Source: Ischnura elegans (Eukaryota; Arthropoda; Insecta; Odonata; Coenagrionidae). From it: 64,000 nucleotides of DNA. The notes under the pieces are model-generated. The model worked only from the letters and a program-made list of their open reading frames with translations, ran no database searches and was not told the origin of the DNA. A program made the position numbers and the translations under genes. Shown piece after piece: positions 24,901 to 36,227 of this stretch (positions within the stretch are counted from its first letter, which is position 1; each line of letters begins with the position of its first letter). The DNA lies in contig NC_060254.1 of assembly GCF_921293095.1 (NCBI RefSeq), positions 55,970,069-56,034,068 on the forward strand, read 5' to 3'.

Positions 24901-27900
24901 GAAGTTTCGCATTTCTGCTAAACTTTGCCATTATCCCATCTTATTTACTCCTTTATAACAAGATACTCCCTTATAACTTCTTTATTACAAGAATATTTAT
25001 TTTTTATTATCGTTTAGCAGTTTTCTTAACGCATAGTAAAATTGAGTTTATAACAAATATTTTTCCTTTATGCTACTCTTTTTCATTTCCTAAATTTAGC
25101 AATGATTTGGCGTTTATAATAGGGATATTCAATTCTCTGTTTTCGTAACGCATTTTATTCTCGAATACACTATCATCGAGTTAATAGCAAATATTTTTTC
25201 ATTTGTGTTACATTTTTTTCATTTCCCTATTATAAAAAGAATAGTGTAAATTACTAGAAATTTCGCTTCTTTATAATCATTTCGCAAATATAGGTAATCC
25301 TTTGCACTAATGCCTAGGTGATCACTTTTATTCTCACATTTGCGTTACATTTTCAAATAAAAAAAAATGATTTTTCAAATTAGTTTTTTCATTTTTACAT
25401 ATCTTAGTGAAGAATTTCTGTTTATTAAAAAAAATTGCTTCTTTATTAAATCCGCGTAAATCTTCCCGTGCACTAAATTCGAGGTTATCCATTGAATTTT
25501 CTCATTTGTGCTACGTTTTGTCATCTTCCTATCTTAGCAATTAATTCGTATTTACAAGAAGAGTTTTCTCTTTTTGTATCAATATTTCGTAGTTTCATCA
25601 CGCGTAATAAAATCGAGTTTGTAACAAAAATTTCCCTTTATGCTACACTTATATATACTCGTATTATTCTCTGGTGTGCACAAGAATCGAGTTAATAAAT
25701 AATATATTTTCATTTGTTACTTCTTTTCATTTTCCTATTACAAAAATAAATTCGCTTGTAAAACAAGAGTTTTCGCTTCTTCATTATCACTCCGCAACTT
25801 CTTCCTGTGCACCAAAACGATGTTGCCACCTGTATTTTCGCACTTTTGTTATATATTCTCATTTTCATATCTTAGCAATGAATTTATCGTTTATAACAAG
25901 AATTTTTGCTTCTTTAATATCATGCCGTATGTATCCTCCAGTGCATTAAATCGAGGTTATCTCATGAATTTTCCATTTGTGCCATACTTCATCATATTTT
26001 TGTCTTAGCAATGAATGCTTATTTATAACAAATATTTTCATTTTTCTATTATTATTTCGCAGTTTTCATCACGAGTAGTAAAATAGAGTTATAACAAAAG
26101 AATAGAGAATAACAAAAATTTTCCATTTTTGCCAAAATTTGTCATATACGTATCCTAGCAATGAATCCTGCTTCACAAAGAGAATTTTCACGTATGCATT
26201 TTTATATTAATATATTTTCTCACACTAAAAAACGAGTTTATAACAAACTTTTTTAAATTAATTTCACTTTTTTATTTTCCTATCATAGAAATATCTTCGG
26301 GTATATATCAAGAATTTTTGCTTCTTCATTATCATTCCGCATATATTTTCCTGTGAACTAAAATCGAAGTTATAATGATATATCAAAATGAATTTCTGCT
26401 ATTGTGCTACACTTTTCATCTTCCTATCTCGGGAATAATGGTCATGTGTGAAACATGAATTTTCGCATTTTTTACTTTTTAATTATTTAATAACAAATAT
26501 TTATCAATTTGTGATAACTTTTTTCATTTCCTTATCATGAAAATAATTCCGCGTATATAACAAGGATTTTCGTTTATTTTAATTACTACGCATTTATCTA
26601 AATCTGTAGGTGCATTGAAATCTAGGTTATCACATGAATTTTCGTATTTGTGCTACACTTTGTAATCTTCCTATTTTAGCAATATACTCGTATTTATAAC
26701 AACAATTTTCATTTTTTTTACATTAAATTCGCAGTTTTCTTCACGCGTATTAAACTCGTGTCTAATACAAAAATTTTCTCCTTGTGCTACATTTTGACAT
26801 TTTTCTTTCTTAGCAATGATTTCGGGCTTATAACAAGAATTTTCAATATTTTTTCATTTGTGTACATTTTTTCATTTTCCTATCATTAAAATGAATTTAA
26901 TTAATTCGCTGATGCAACAACTATTTTCGCTTTTTCACTTCAGTATCCTCATTTTGCATATACCTACGCATAAAAATCGAGGCTATGAATTTTCGCATTT
27001 GTGTTACATTTTCCCATTTTTATATCTTAGCATTTTAAACAAGGATTTTCACATTTATATAACATCATTTTGCTGTTTCTTCACGCGTAGTAAAATTGAT
27101 TTTATAATAAAAATATCCCCTTTATGTCCCGTAATTTTCGTATCTTAGCAATGAATTTGGGTTCAACACACGAATTTTCACATCTTCAATCTTATACTGC
27201 ATTTTTTTCTTGCGTACAGTGAAATTGAGTTTATAACAAATATTTTTTCATTGTTTTTACACTTTTGTTGAAATTTACTATTATAAAAACAATCGCGTAC
27301 ATAACAAGAAATTTCACTTCCGTGTTTTAATATCGCATTGTTTTCTTGCGTGCACTAAAATCCTGTTTATAATATTATTTTTGGATGCGTTCATTTTTTT
27401 CATTTTCGTATCATAAAAATAAAATCGAGTATGCAACAAGAATTTTTGCTTCCATATTATTATTCCGATTATGTATTCCTGTGCACTAAAATCGAATGTA
27501 TCACATGAATATTCGCATTTGTGTTATATTATCTCATTTTCATAACTTTGCAACGAATTCGCGTTTACAGAAATAGTTTTCACTATTATTTTATCATTTC
27601 GCATCTTATCAATTGGCGTAGTCAAATCGACTTCCCAACAAATATTTTCCTTTATGTTTTACTTTGTCACTTTCCTATCCTAGCGATGGATACATGTTCA
27701 GAACAAATATTTTCACTTGTATTTTTATATCGCACATTTTATCCCAAATATCAAGTTTATAACATATATTTTTATGTGTTTCATTTTTTTGTCAATTTCC
27801 TATCATAAAAATAATTTCGAATGTATTACAATATATTTGCTTCCTTATTATCATTCAGTATACATCTTCCTGTGCACTCAAATAGAGGTTATCACATGAA

Positions 27901-28126
27901 ATTTCGCATATGTGCCACACTTCCTCCTACCTTAGCGATGAATTCGCGTTCATAACAAAAATTTTCTCTTCAGTATTCTCATTTCGCATGCATCTTCCTG
28001 TACACATAAATATAAACGTGGAGTTTCACATTTTTGTCATATTTTTTCATTTTCACATCTTAGCAATTAATATTTCTCTAATAACAAGAATTTTCAATGG
28101 TGTTATCATTTCACAGTTTTCTTCTC
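18991..28126. repeat. AT-rich satellite array, part C, with higher-order repeats
   Basis: Monomers around CTTAGCAATGAATT, ATAACAAGAATTTT and TGCACTAAAATCGAG continue here. Landmark words recur with fixed spacing: GAAGTTTCGCATTTCTG at about 19,978, 21,422, 23,463 and 24,903 (spacings near 1,444, 2,041, 1,440) and AAAACAAGAGTTTTCGC at 20,933, 22,376, 24,416 and 25,760 (1,443, 2,040, 1,344). The array is therefore a higher-order repeat of ~1.44 and ~2.04 kb blocks, clearest from 19,000 to 26,000. Beyond 26,000 the units are again degenerate. No gene is seen. Confidence 0.8.
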
Positions 28127-28670
28127 AAGACACGAGAATTTCCGAGAGGGCCGCGATGACGTCAACGACGAGCAGCGTGCCGGACGTCCATCAACCAGTC
28201 ACATGGACCCAAATGTTCTAAAAGTGCAATGTGTATTGAACACTTACCGTCGTCTGATCATCTGAGCAATCGCAGAAGACGTCGGGATTTATAAGACGAC
28301 CTTTCACGATATTGTTAAGAACGATCTGGGCATGAGGAAGATCTGTGCGAAGCTGGTGCCAAAACCTACCAAGCACTCGGAACACTGAAAACAACTCGGA
28401 TACGGCACCACCGGACTTCTTTCCCCAAGATCAAGAAAGTACTGAAGGGGACGTGGTTCGGGACTGTGGAAGCCGCTCAACTCGCTACAACGATGGCTCT
28501 AGACGCCTTATAGGTTGTCGACTTCCAGGGAGCACTGGATAATCCGGTACCTAAGGGTTATCGACTCCGTTAGGGACTACTTCGAAGATTTCCAGAGGAA
28601 AATTGTGGACATTTTTCCAATAAATATGTTTTCTGAGCTCAGTCCGGTTACTTTTTATACAAACCCTGTA
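28127..28670 (+). pseudogene. Internally deleted mariner transposase
   Basis: Reading on the plus strand gives N-terminal helix-turn-helix fragments such as REGRDDVNDEQRAGRPSINQ and EDVGIYKTTFHDIV (first block around 28,150-28,330), then jumps to the C-terminal part with PPDFF, FGTVEAAQLATTMALDAL and ENCGHFSNKYVF, and ends in GGTTACTTTTTATACAAACC just before 28,670. The order matches mariner transposases, whose DD34D catalytic core is missing between the two parts. Several stops and shifts are present. Confidence 0.65.
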
Positions 28671-29830
28671 TTTTCCAGAGCATAAAAATCGTGGTTATCT
28701 CACGAACTTTCGCATTCCTGATACACTTTGTCATCTTTATATCTTAGCGATGAATTCGCATTCATAACAAGAATTTTCACTTTTGAATTATTATTTCGCA
28801 GTTTTCATCGCGCCTATTAAATTCGAGTTACAGTAAAAATTTTCCATTTATGCTACACTTTTCATTTTCCAATCTTAGCAACGACTTCGGGTTCATAACA
28901 AAAATTCTCACTTCCGTATTTTACATCGCATTTTTTTCTCGCGGGCACTAAAATCCTGTTTATCGTGATATTTTTCTTTTTGTTTCAATTTTTTAAATTT
29001 TCGTGTCATATAAATAAGTCAAGTATACAACAAGAATTTTTGCCTCCATATATTATCATTCCGATTATATATTCCAGTCCACTAAAAGTGATGTTATTTC
29101 ATCGATGTAGTTTATAACAAATAAATTTAATTCTTTCGTGTTACATTTTTTTTCCATTTTTCCATCAAAAAAATAAATCCTCGTATGTGAAGAATTTTCT
29201 TTTCATTTTAATCGCTACGCATACATGAATCGACTGTACATTAAAACCGAGGTTATCACATGAATTTTCGCATTAGTGCTCATCTTTGTCATCTTCTTAT
29301 CTTAGCAATTAATTCGCATTTATAAATTTTTTTTTTACTTCTGCATTATCATTACGCAATTTTCTTCATGCGTAGCATCGAGTCTATAACTAAAATTTTC
29401 CCTTTATGCTACACTTTGTCATTTTCCTATCTTAGCAATGAAAATGGATTCACAACAAGAATTTTTACTTCTGTATTTTAATTCGAAATTCGAGTAAAAA
29501 GCGGTATAATTATACCGCTTTTTCCTCGAATTTTCACTTCTGCATTTTTATATAGATTTGTTCACGTGCATCATATTCGAGTTAATATCAAATATTTTTT
29601 CATCTTCCTATAAAAAAAATTCTCGTTTACATCAAGAATTTTCGTTAGTTTATAATCATTTTGCATATATCCTGCGCACTAATACCGATGTTATCACATG
29701 CATTTTCCCATTTGTGTTATATTTTCTAATTTTCATATCTTAGCAATCATTTTTCATCGAGTTTATAGCAACTATATTTAATACATTCTGATCAAAATTG
29801 TGTTACTTGCATTTCCTGTAATTACGTTAG
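28671..29830. repeat. AT-rich satellite array, end of part C
   Basis: The degenerate monomers resume after the mariner and fade near 29,820. No gene is seen. Confidence 0.7.
29489..29534. repeat. Short perfect-arm hairpin
   Basis: AATTCGAGTAAAAAGCGGTA and its near-complement TACCGCTTTTTCCTCGAATT meet at TAATTA, forming a ~20-bp stem with one mismatch inside the satellite. Confidence 0.75.
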
Positions 29831-31677
29831 AAATTATTACACCTTGAAACAGTGGGCCGCCCACCGAAATGGTTCCTGGGCCACCCACATCCTCAATCCA
29901 GCCCTGGCATGAGGCAGCTTTTCGAGAAATAAAAATTCAGTACAAAAAATATTATTTCAATTCTTTAGGATGTTATCCAGATAGGAAAACTACAAGGTAA
30001 AAGAGGATAGGTGCCGAATCAAACGAAATCTTCAGAGACGTCGCATCAGATGCTATTCCCCAGGATGTGGCAAAAAGATATCCATTGTTTATGATGGTGT
30101 TTTGGAGGCTAAAATACCAAATTAAGACTATCTGGCAATTAACAGGATGCCGTTTATCATGTTTTGACTTGAATAATATTGAATGATTATGTAATTAATG
30201 CAATTTTTGTACGTGTTTGCTTAATGATGCTATTTCAGCATTTAAACCTTATGCTTTGGTTAATTAATTTACATATATACATAGCCATATCCTTTTAAGT
30301 TCAATCATAGTCTATGAAAATCTTTGTGGACAAGAGACTGAGGTTTTTGTGTTTTTCAATCCATAGCTTACTTTCCCTTGAGCTATTTTCAAGGCTATAG
30401 GCAGATGTCAAAATTTTGTGTGAAGTGGTTTTACTACAAAATTTTCATAATTATGGATGTAAATGGTCAGAGTTTATTTGATTGTAAAGATAAAAAAAGT
30501 TGCCCCTCCATTAGAAGAGTTTTGGTATGATCTGATAAGATATACCGAAAAATGAACTTCTGTGGTATACCAAATAAAACCCTGGACCTAGGGTACCGAG
30601 AAAGCAGTGGGGTAGCCAAGAATTTTGTTTGGTGGGGTCCAAGACTAGGGGGGAAATTTTTAAAGACAGGGTACTAAGTAGAGGGTTTTACTCATTTTAA
30701 CACTTTTCACAATGGGAAAAAGTTCATTTTTCAAAAAAATCTATTGTATTTTGTAAATTCATGATTTTTCAATATTTTGTTATATTTTCTGAAGAAAATT
30801 AATTGTTTTTATTTTTTGGGGGACGGGAGGTCCTGGATCCCCCGGACCTTCCCCTGGCTACGCGATTGTTAGAAAGCATGCTTCTGTGGGACATCATCAT
30901 CTTAAGGGACTTACTATCTAAGATTGAATGATGATAAAAAAATTAATTTTTCTTTAGAAAATTGAATGACAACAATAGAGCCTGCAACATAAAGAGACAT
31001 GAGTGAAATCAACTGCAGGCTAGCTGCAGTTTCAAGCACAAAATGATCTCTAGAAAAATTACTGCAAAGGGTTGTCTTGAGAAACCAACAACACATATGA
31101 TTCATTTTCTAATCATAACAGTACTATTATTAATATATGAACTGGAAATGTGCCAATTAATCAAAGAATCCAATAAAGATTTAAATGCTGTGGTAGATTA
31201 ACCCTATTTTTTCTAAACGTCCTGGGGAACTAGCTGGGAATGCCGAGGGCAATTCAATGAAATGTAGCAACTCAGGAAAAATAAATATGAAGCAATATTT
31301 TTACATATCCCTACGCTGCTTTTTTATGCATGCATCATGAAAGTTGAACTAGATAATATTTCCAAAATTTTACAAAGCCTGAAAAATAGATTCAACTATT
31401 AAGGGTTTGTACAATTAATATGAGCCAGTGGTGGATCCTGAGAGGGGCCAGGTTTTTGTTTTGTGGTAACCTTCAATCCACTGAGTTCTTTTAATGAATT
31501 GCTATTTTCAGTCCAATTGACAAAGAAAATTACGATATTTTTTTGAGTCTCTCATTTATTTAGTAATTTTTAACCAATCAAGAGAGCTCATGATTCCTGC
31601 ACTGAGAATCTTTGATTGAACAGTACATTTGTGTGCCCACAAAACTTGATGAAAAAAAATGATAATGTATTATAATA
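29831..31677. other. Low-copy-looking AT-rich DNA, no gene seen
   Basis: No open frame of note and no recognised protein fragment. A possible transposon-like repeat sits at 30,606-30,865. Confidence 0.5.
30606..30865. mobile_element. Possible short element with GTAGCCA-type ends
   Basis: CAGTGGGGTAGCCAAGAATT at the left and, reversed, AATCGCGTAGCCAGGGGAAG at the right form weak inverted ends around G-rich blocks. This type of GTAGCCA repeat is common in arthropod genomes; the family is not identified. Confidence 0.4.
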
Positions 31678-32259
31678 CAGTGCAACCTCGATAAAACGAC
31701 ACCCCACGGTGCACCAATAAACACTCGCTATAGCGAATTGTCGCTTTACCGGAGGTGGTGCAAATAATAGCCAATATACCTCTTTTCACTCTTTATTTTT
31801 ATTTTCTCGCTTAGACATGTTTGGTGTTTTTTTGGCCGTGGTGTGTTCCATCAAATGCTTTCTATTCATGCAACTCATGGACGTGCGGGTATGCTGCCGT
31901 CTGCTTTCTGCCGCCCGAGGAACAAAAGAAGATCAAGCATTCGGGAATGCTAATGCCACAATATTTTCACCAAAATTGACTACTTATTTATCGAACGACA
32001 GTTTACTACATAAATTTGAGACTGAGCACTCCATTAACATAATTTATAACAGATCGCTAGCAATTACAGAGATTAAGGAGTCTTGGTGTAAGTTTTTCCG
32101 GCGGTGAAACCCTCGCTATGGCGAGAGCCAAAACCAAAAGGGCCTCGTAAAAACGAAATTTTTAACATGCTTATTATAGGATCAATTGACGGTGCATCAG
32201 CTATCTCTCATAATAGCGGTCTCATTATAACCCGTACTCGCTTTAATGAGGTTCCAGTG
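31678..32259. mobile_element. Tc1/mariner-superfamily MITE (pogo/Tigger-like) with TA duplication
   Basis: The ends are CAGTGCAACCTCGATAAAAC and, reversed, CACTGGAACCTCATTAAAGC, flanked by TA on both sides (31,676-31,677 and 32,260-32,261). A 97-codon plus-strand frame at 31,817 is not recognised and gives no sign of a transposase catalytic domain. Confidence 0.75.
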
Positions 32260-35013
32260 TAATTGATATATGTAATGAGGTGTGCAGCTCATCAGCTGTA
32301 AAAGATACGGCAGTCAAGAAAATTGGACATCCGATTTATTTCTGAATTAAATTTTGGTATACAGCGCTTTGCCCATATGTACACCTTTCCCAAAAGGTTT
32401 ATCATAAAATGAACTGGAGCGAACAGGCAAATGCTAGCCATTGTATTTAGTGTCGGTGCACTTTTAGAGATTTAGCGAGTGATTCAACACTGTAATTCCT
32501 CCAAAAAACTTCAGATTTACCATTTTGAGCATTCAATTCTCATGCAGCACTTATTATGGACAGTAATTGCACAAGCTTGAACCAGAATTCTTTCATTTGG
32601 ATCATTTAAAATGCAAGAAAACTAAAAAAAAGGTAAGGAGATTTGAGTCCGTTGAATTGGATAAACTGGTTCACCGATTGGATTCCCTTGTCAAGAATCC
32701 AAATGACCACACAGATCATTCTCTATAACAAATATAATATAGTCAATAATCATATACACTCTCTTATACAAATGATAAATTTTTAATAACTAATAATATT
32801 TCCCTCACGATAGTGAGCCTTTCAAAATCATTAAATATTAAATAGGTTTTATTGGGTGTTTGACAGGATTCAGTAAAAATATTTCATCATCACTACAGAC
32901 ACCTGTGGATAAGATGGCTGTTTAAGCAGGAAAGAGAGAGAGAGAGATAGTCGGGAAATATATATATAGGTATATATTCATATATATATATTTATAAAAA
33001 GAGAGGACAATATGCCTCCTCATATTTACACAAACAATTCATCACCTAATTTTAAATAACCCACCATTATTCTATCAATAATACCTACATGAGTAATGTA
33101 TCACAATTTTCTCTGTCATGATATCAAAGAAAGGTCAATGAATGCTATGACAGAAAGGTACATTGTTAACATAAAATTTTATACATAACTTTGAGGTTGC
33201 ATAGTTGGAAAATTTGTAATTGCCAAGCAATAAGTCACTAGCCATGGAACAAACAATTTTATATTTATAATAGGGGCAGTTTTAAAAAATAAATAGCATT
33301 AATCAAAATAGAATTATTGAGTTTACCTAATCAGAAAGACTAATTCCATTAAAAATGCAAATGGTATATTATTTTTGAGTTGTACTCTATACAGCATATT
33401 TTTCTTCCAAAAAGAGTTTGGCAATTTCAGAGTGATTATCCTAAGTGGTCAATAAATTTTCCTTTTGATTGTACATTAAGTTCTGGTAAGTATTCACAAC
33501 ATGTTTGGCAGAAATGCCAAATATTTTAACAATTTGAACTAATATTCAATGATCCTAACAGATACCTGGGTAATTAGCAAGCCCTGAAAGAATCATTTTT
33601 ATTGCATAACATTTACAATGCAACAGTATCAAAGGCCAATTTATGTGTAATCTTATTGCTGGATTGTATTTCAATGCAAAAGAAATGCACATTACCACAT
33701 TTTTTCCTCACAGACATGAACGTGTCTACGCGAGTAGTATTAAGTAATCACAAACAGTGAATGCATTTCAATAATGATTGTTCTCATGGCTAAGGTGAAG
33801 TTTAAAATTTTAAATATTCATTTCATAGCTGATATTTAATATGAACTATGCCTATTAATTATGATTGTTTTCAATGATTGAGTTTTCAACCTGAGTTGAT
33901 GAGATAAAGTTGCTTCAACATTACCTCATTCCATAATAGGTAGGTTAGATTGAAAACCATTAGTTCAATATCCAATGAAAATATTAATGCAACAAATCAA
34001 TATATAACAAAACTTTTAGAATTCATAAACTGGTATTGACAAATAAATGGAAGAGACATTGGTCATAGCATAATACACATTTTGTACTGATGCTAGGAAT
34101 AAGTGTATTTCATTAATACATGCTTTTTAAAAACCAAAAGAACTTCAAATCTCTAAACCTATAAGTAATGTACCTTCATTTTAAAAGTTTCCCAGCCAAA
34201 AGCACCTAATTACTCTCAAAACACCCTCAAATGTTAGGCCTTGTATGTTTTCAAACAAAATATGATGGCTTGATACATTATTTGCACACCAAATTTTGTA
34301 TGTTGTCAAAGATTCTTTTTTTTATTTTTGCCATTAAATGTAATCTGTTCCCAGAAAATGTTCTCTTCATATAATAATTGACAAGGCATCACAGTTAGCA
34401 ATAAAAATTTCCACTTATTCGTCCTTGGTAAATCTGATTGGATATAGCACCGAAAGGCAACAGACGCCTATAGTGTTGAGGCATCCATCCGCATTGAGGC
34501 CAGTATGTACTATATCTTGGAATGCCATTGAAGTCTATTTAACCTTGTTATTTTTATTATTATCCTTTCCCGTTTTCACAGGAATCAAAATATCATCATT
34601 TGAAACAGAATTACAACAACTTCAAAACACATCACCAAACTTTAATTTTAAAAAATCCTCATGCTATAGGCCCTTATTATGCAGTCCCTTTCAAGGACAT
34701 TAGGATTCACAGTTTAATGGTGAAATGCACATGATCGTAAATAGATACCTTTCAATAAATGCAGTGTATTTTTTTAACTCTGTACACGAAAATGAATATT
34801 TTGTCCCATGCTCACAGCATCAAAATTATTTCTAAATTTTAACTTTAATAAGTAGCTTAAATTTATTATTTTCTCTTGACCCAATTTTTTTCTGGGATAC
34901 TGAGATAAGAGGCCTTTAGAATCACCAACTAGCTACGGAGAAAGCATGTGCCTTCCCTCACCTTATGGCAAGAGCAATCAACAATCCTCCCCGGACGATT
35001 ACCGCAGCAGCGA
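32260..35013. other. AT-rich DNA below the channel stop; likely includes its 3' UTR
   Basis: No gene is recognised. The stretch directly below 35,014 should hold the channel's 3' UTR on the minus strand. Several AATAAA motifs occur on that strand (for example near 34,320 and 33,597) and the end cannot be chosen from sequence alone. A GA/TA microsatellite lies at 32,934-32,992. Confidence 0.45.
32934..32992. repeat. (GA)n then (TA)n microsatellite
   Basis: A GAGAGAGAGAGA run is followed by interrupted TATATATA tracts. Confidence 0.8.
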
Positions 35014-35657
35014 TCAGCTGCCGTAGTCATCGTCGTTGCCCTCTCGGTGCACCTCCACTCGAACCTGACGACCCCCACCCCACCACTCGGGCCCACCATC
35101 GTCGTCGTCGTCCGGGGATGCCTCGCTCACGAGAATACGGACACCGCCACCCTCCCCATCCCCCTCCAAAGCGTCGCGGTGTGAAGGCGAATGATGCAGC
35201 CGCTGATGCCGCAGGAGGCGCCGGTGGTGCAGACGGTGCCGGTGGTGTACCGACATGGAGCCCTCTTGGGGCGGGGGCGACGCCACGGCACCCGGAACCA
35301 CCGGCTCCTCCTCTTCGTCCGAGCAGCTGCCGTCGTGCTGCACAGAGAAAGTCTCAGGGAGGACCCCGAGGGGCGTGGTGGCCTCGATTAGGCGCTGCGT
35401 GCCGAGCAGGAGGGAGGTGGGCGTGGGGGGAGGCGCCCCTGGCATCCCGTGGTGCTTGGGGGAGGGTGGAAGGACGGCAGCAGCCGCCAGGGGAACCGTG
35501 GTGGCAGCCACCGTGGGCATGCCGAGCCACGCGGCAGCCGCTGCCGAGATGAGCTCGGAGAGATCGCCGACGGAAGAACATGAGCCACGGCCACCAGACG
35601 AGCAGCCTGACACCTCTGAGGACTTCCTGGAGCCGGCTCGTGAGCCCCCTTCACCTC
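35014..35657 (-). CDS. NaCP60E: Channel terminal exon: low-complexity C-terminus and stop
   Basis: The exon starts after CTGCAG with GA completing a Gly codon and runs 213 residues to a TGA at 35,014-35,016. It is strikingly GC-rich against its AT-rich surroundings and encodes Ser/Gly clusters, poly-Ala (ISAAAAAWLG), Pro-rich patches (GAPPPTPTS), an acidic SDEEEEP stretch, a His/Arg-rich segment and a DDDDDGG run, ending GNDDDYGS. No domain is recognised. Large open frames on the opposite strand at 34,965-35,674 are shadows of this biased composition. The coding choice rests on the in-frame splice from 41,719 and matching phase. The 3' UTR should continue below 35,013. Confidence 0.75.
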
Positions 35658-36174
35658 CTGCAGACAACACATAGAGTTTGTTTGAAACAGCAGCGCACAA
35701 TGATTGGACATTGGAAATGAGTAACCAGGGTGTGCTCACAGGGTTACACTCCTCCAGGGAACCAAGAGGGAGACATTTATCCCCCCACTCCCCAGGAAAG
35801 GGGTGGAGAGGAAGGAAAAATGGAAAGCAAGCGCCTCTGCAATAGGAGTCCGATGAAGCCTCCAGGGCAGGGATAGGCAGAGAAGGATTTGGGATGTAAG
35901 AATCCCACGCCAACATTAGGACGACGTGGGCTGCCATTAGCAAAACCATGTTTTGCTGTTCCATCAGAAATGAAAAAATATTCTATAATTAAGAATATTC
36001 CACAGATTTTTCCATAGATACCATGCTTGGAAAATATAAGGCAAAAGAAAATTGGGCATAAATCAAGAGAGTAGGCAATAGAGAAAAGATGGAATACAGA
36101 AGAGCCTTGTAATTGAGGCCAAAAAGGGTATTGTAACATAATTCTCGTATTCAAATACAATGGCAAAACAACAA

Positions 36175-36227
36175 AACAAACAACTGGGAACAACAAACAA
36201 CTGGGAACAACAAACAACTGGGAACAA
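36175..36227. repeat. 17-bp tandem repeat, three copies
   Basis: AACAAACAACTGGGAAC is repeated three times without change. Confidence 0.85.

Noticed and set aside
18872..29743. Many 60-100 codon frames rich in Phe, Ile and Ser
   Set aside because: They share fragments (such as FVPYFIIFL) at satellite spacing and lack any other support.
1..30000. CRISPR array from regular repeats
   Set aside because: The repeats are long, degenerate and contiguous without uniform spacers, in an animal genome.
34965..35674. Large plus-strand frames with Pro/Arg/Gly-rich sequence
   Set aside because: They overlap the terminal channel exon antisense and arise from its GC bias; the minus-strand frame is in phase with seven other exons.
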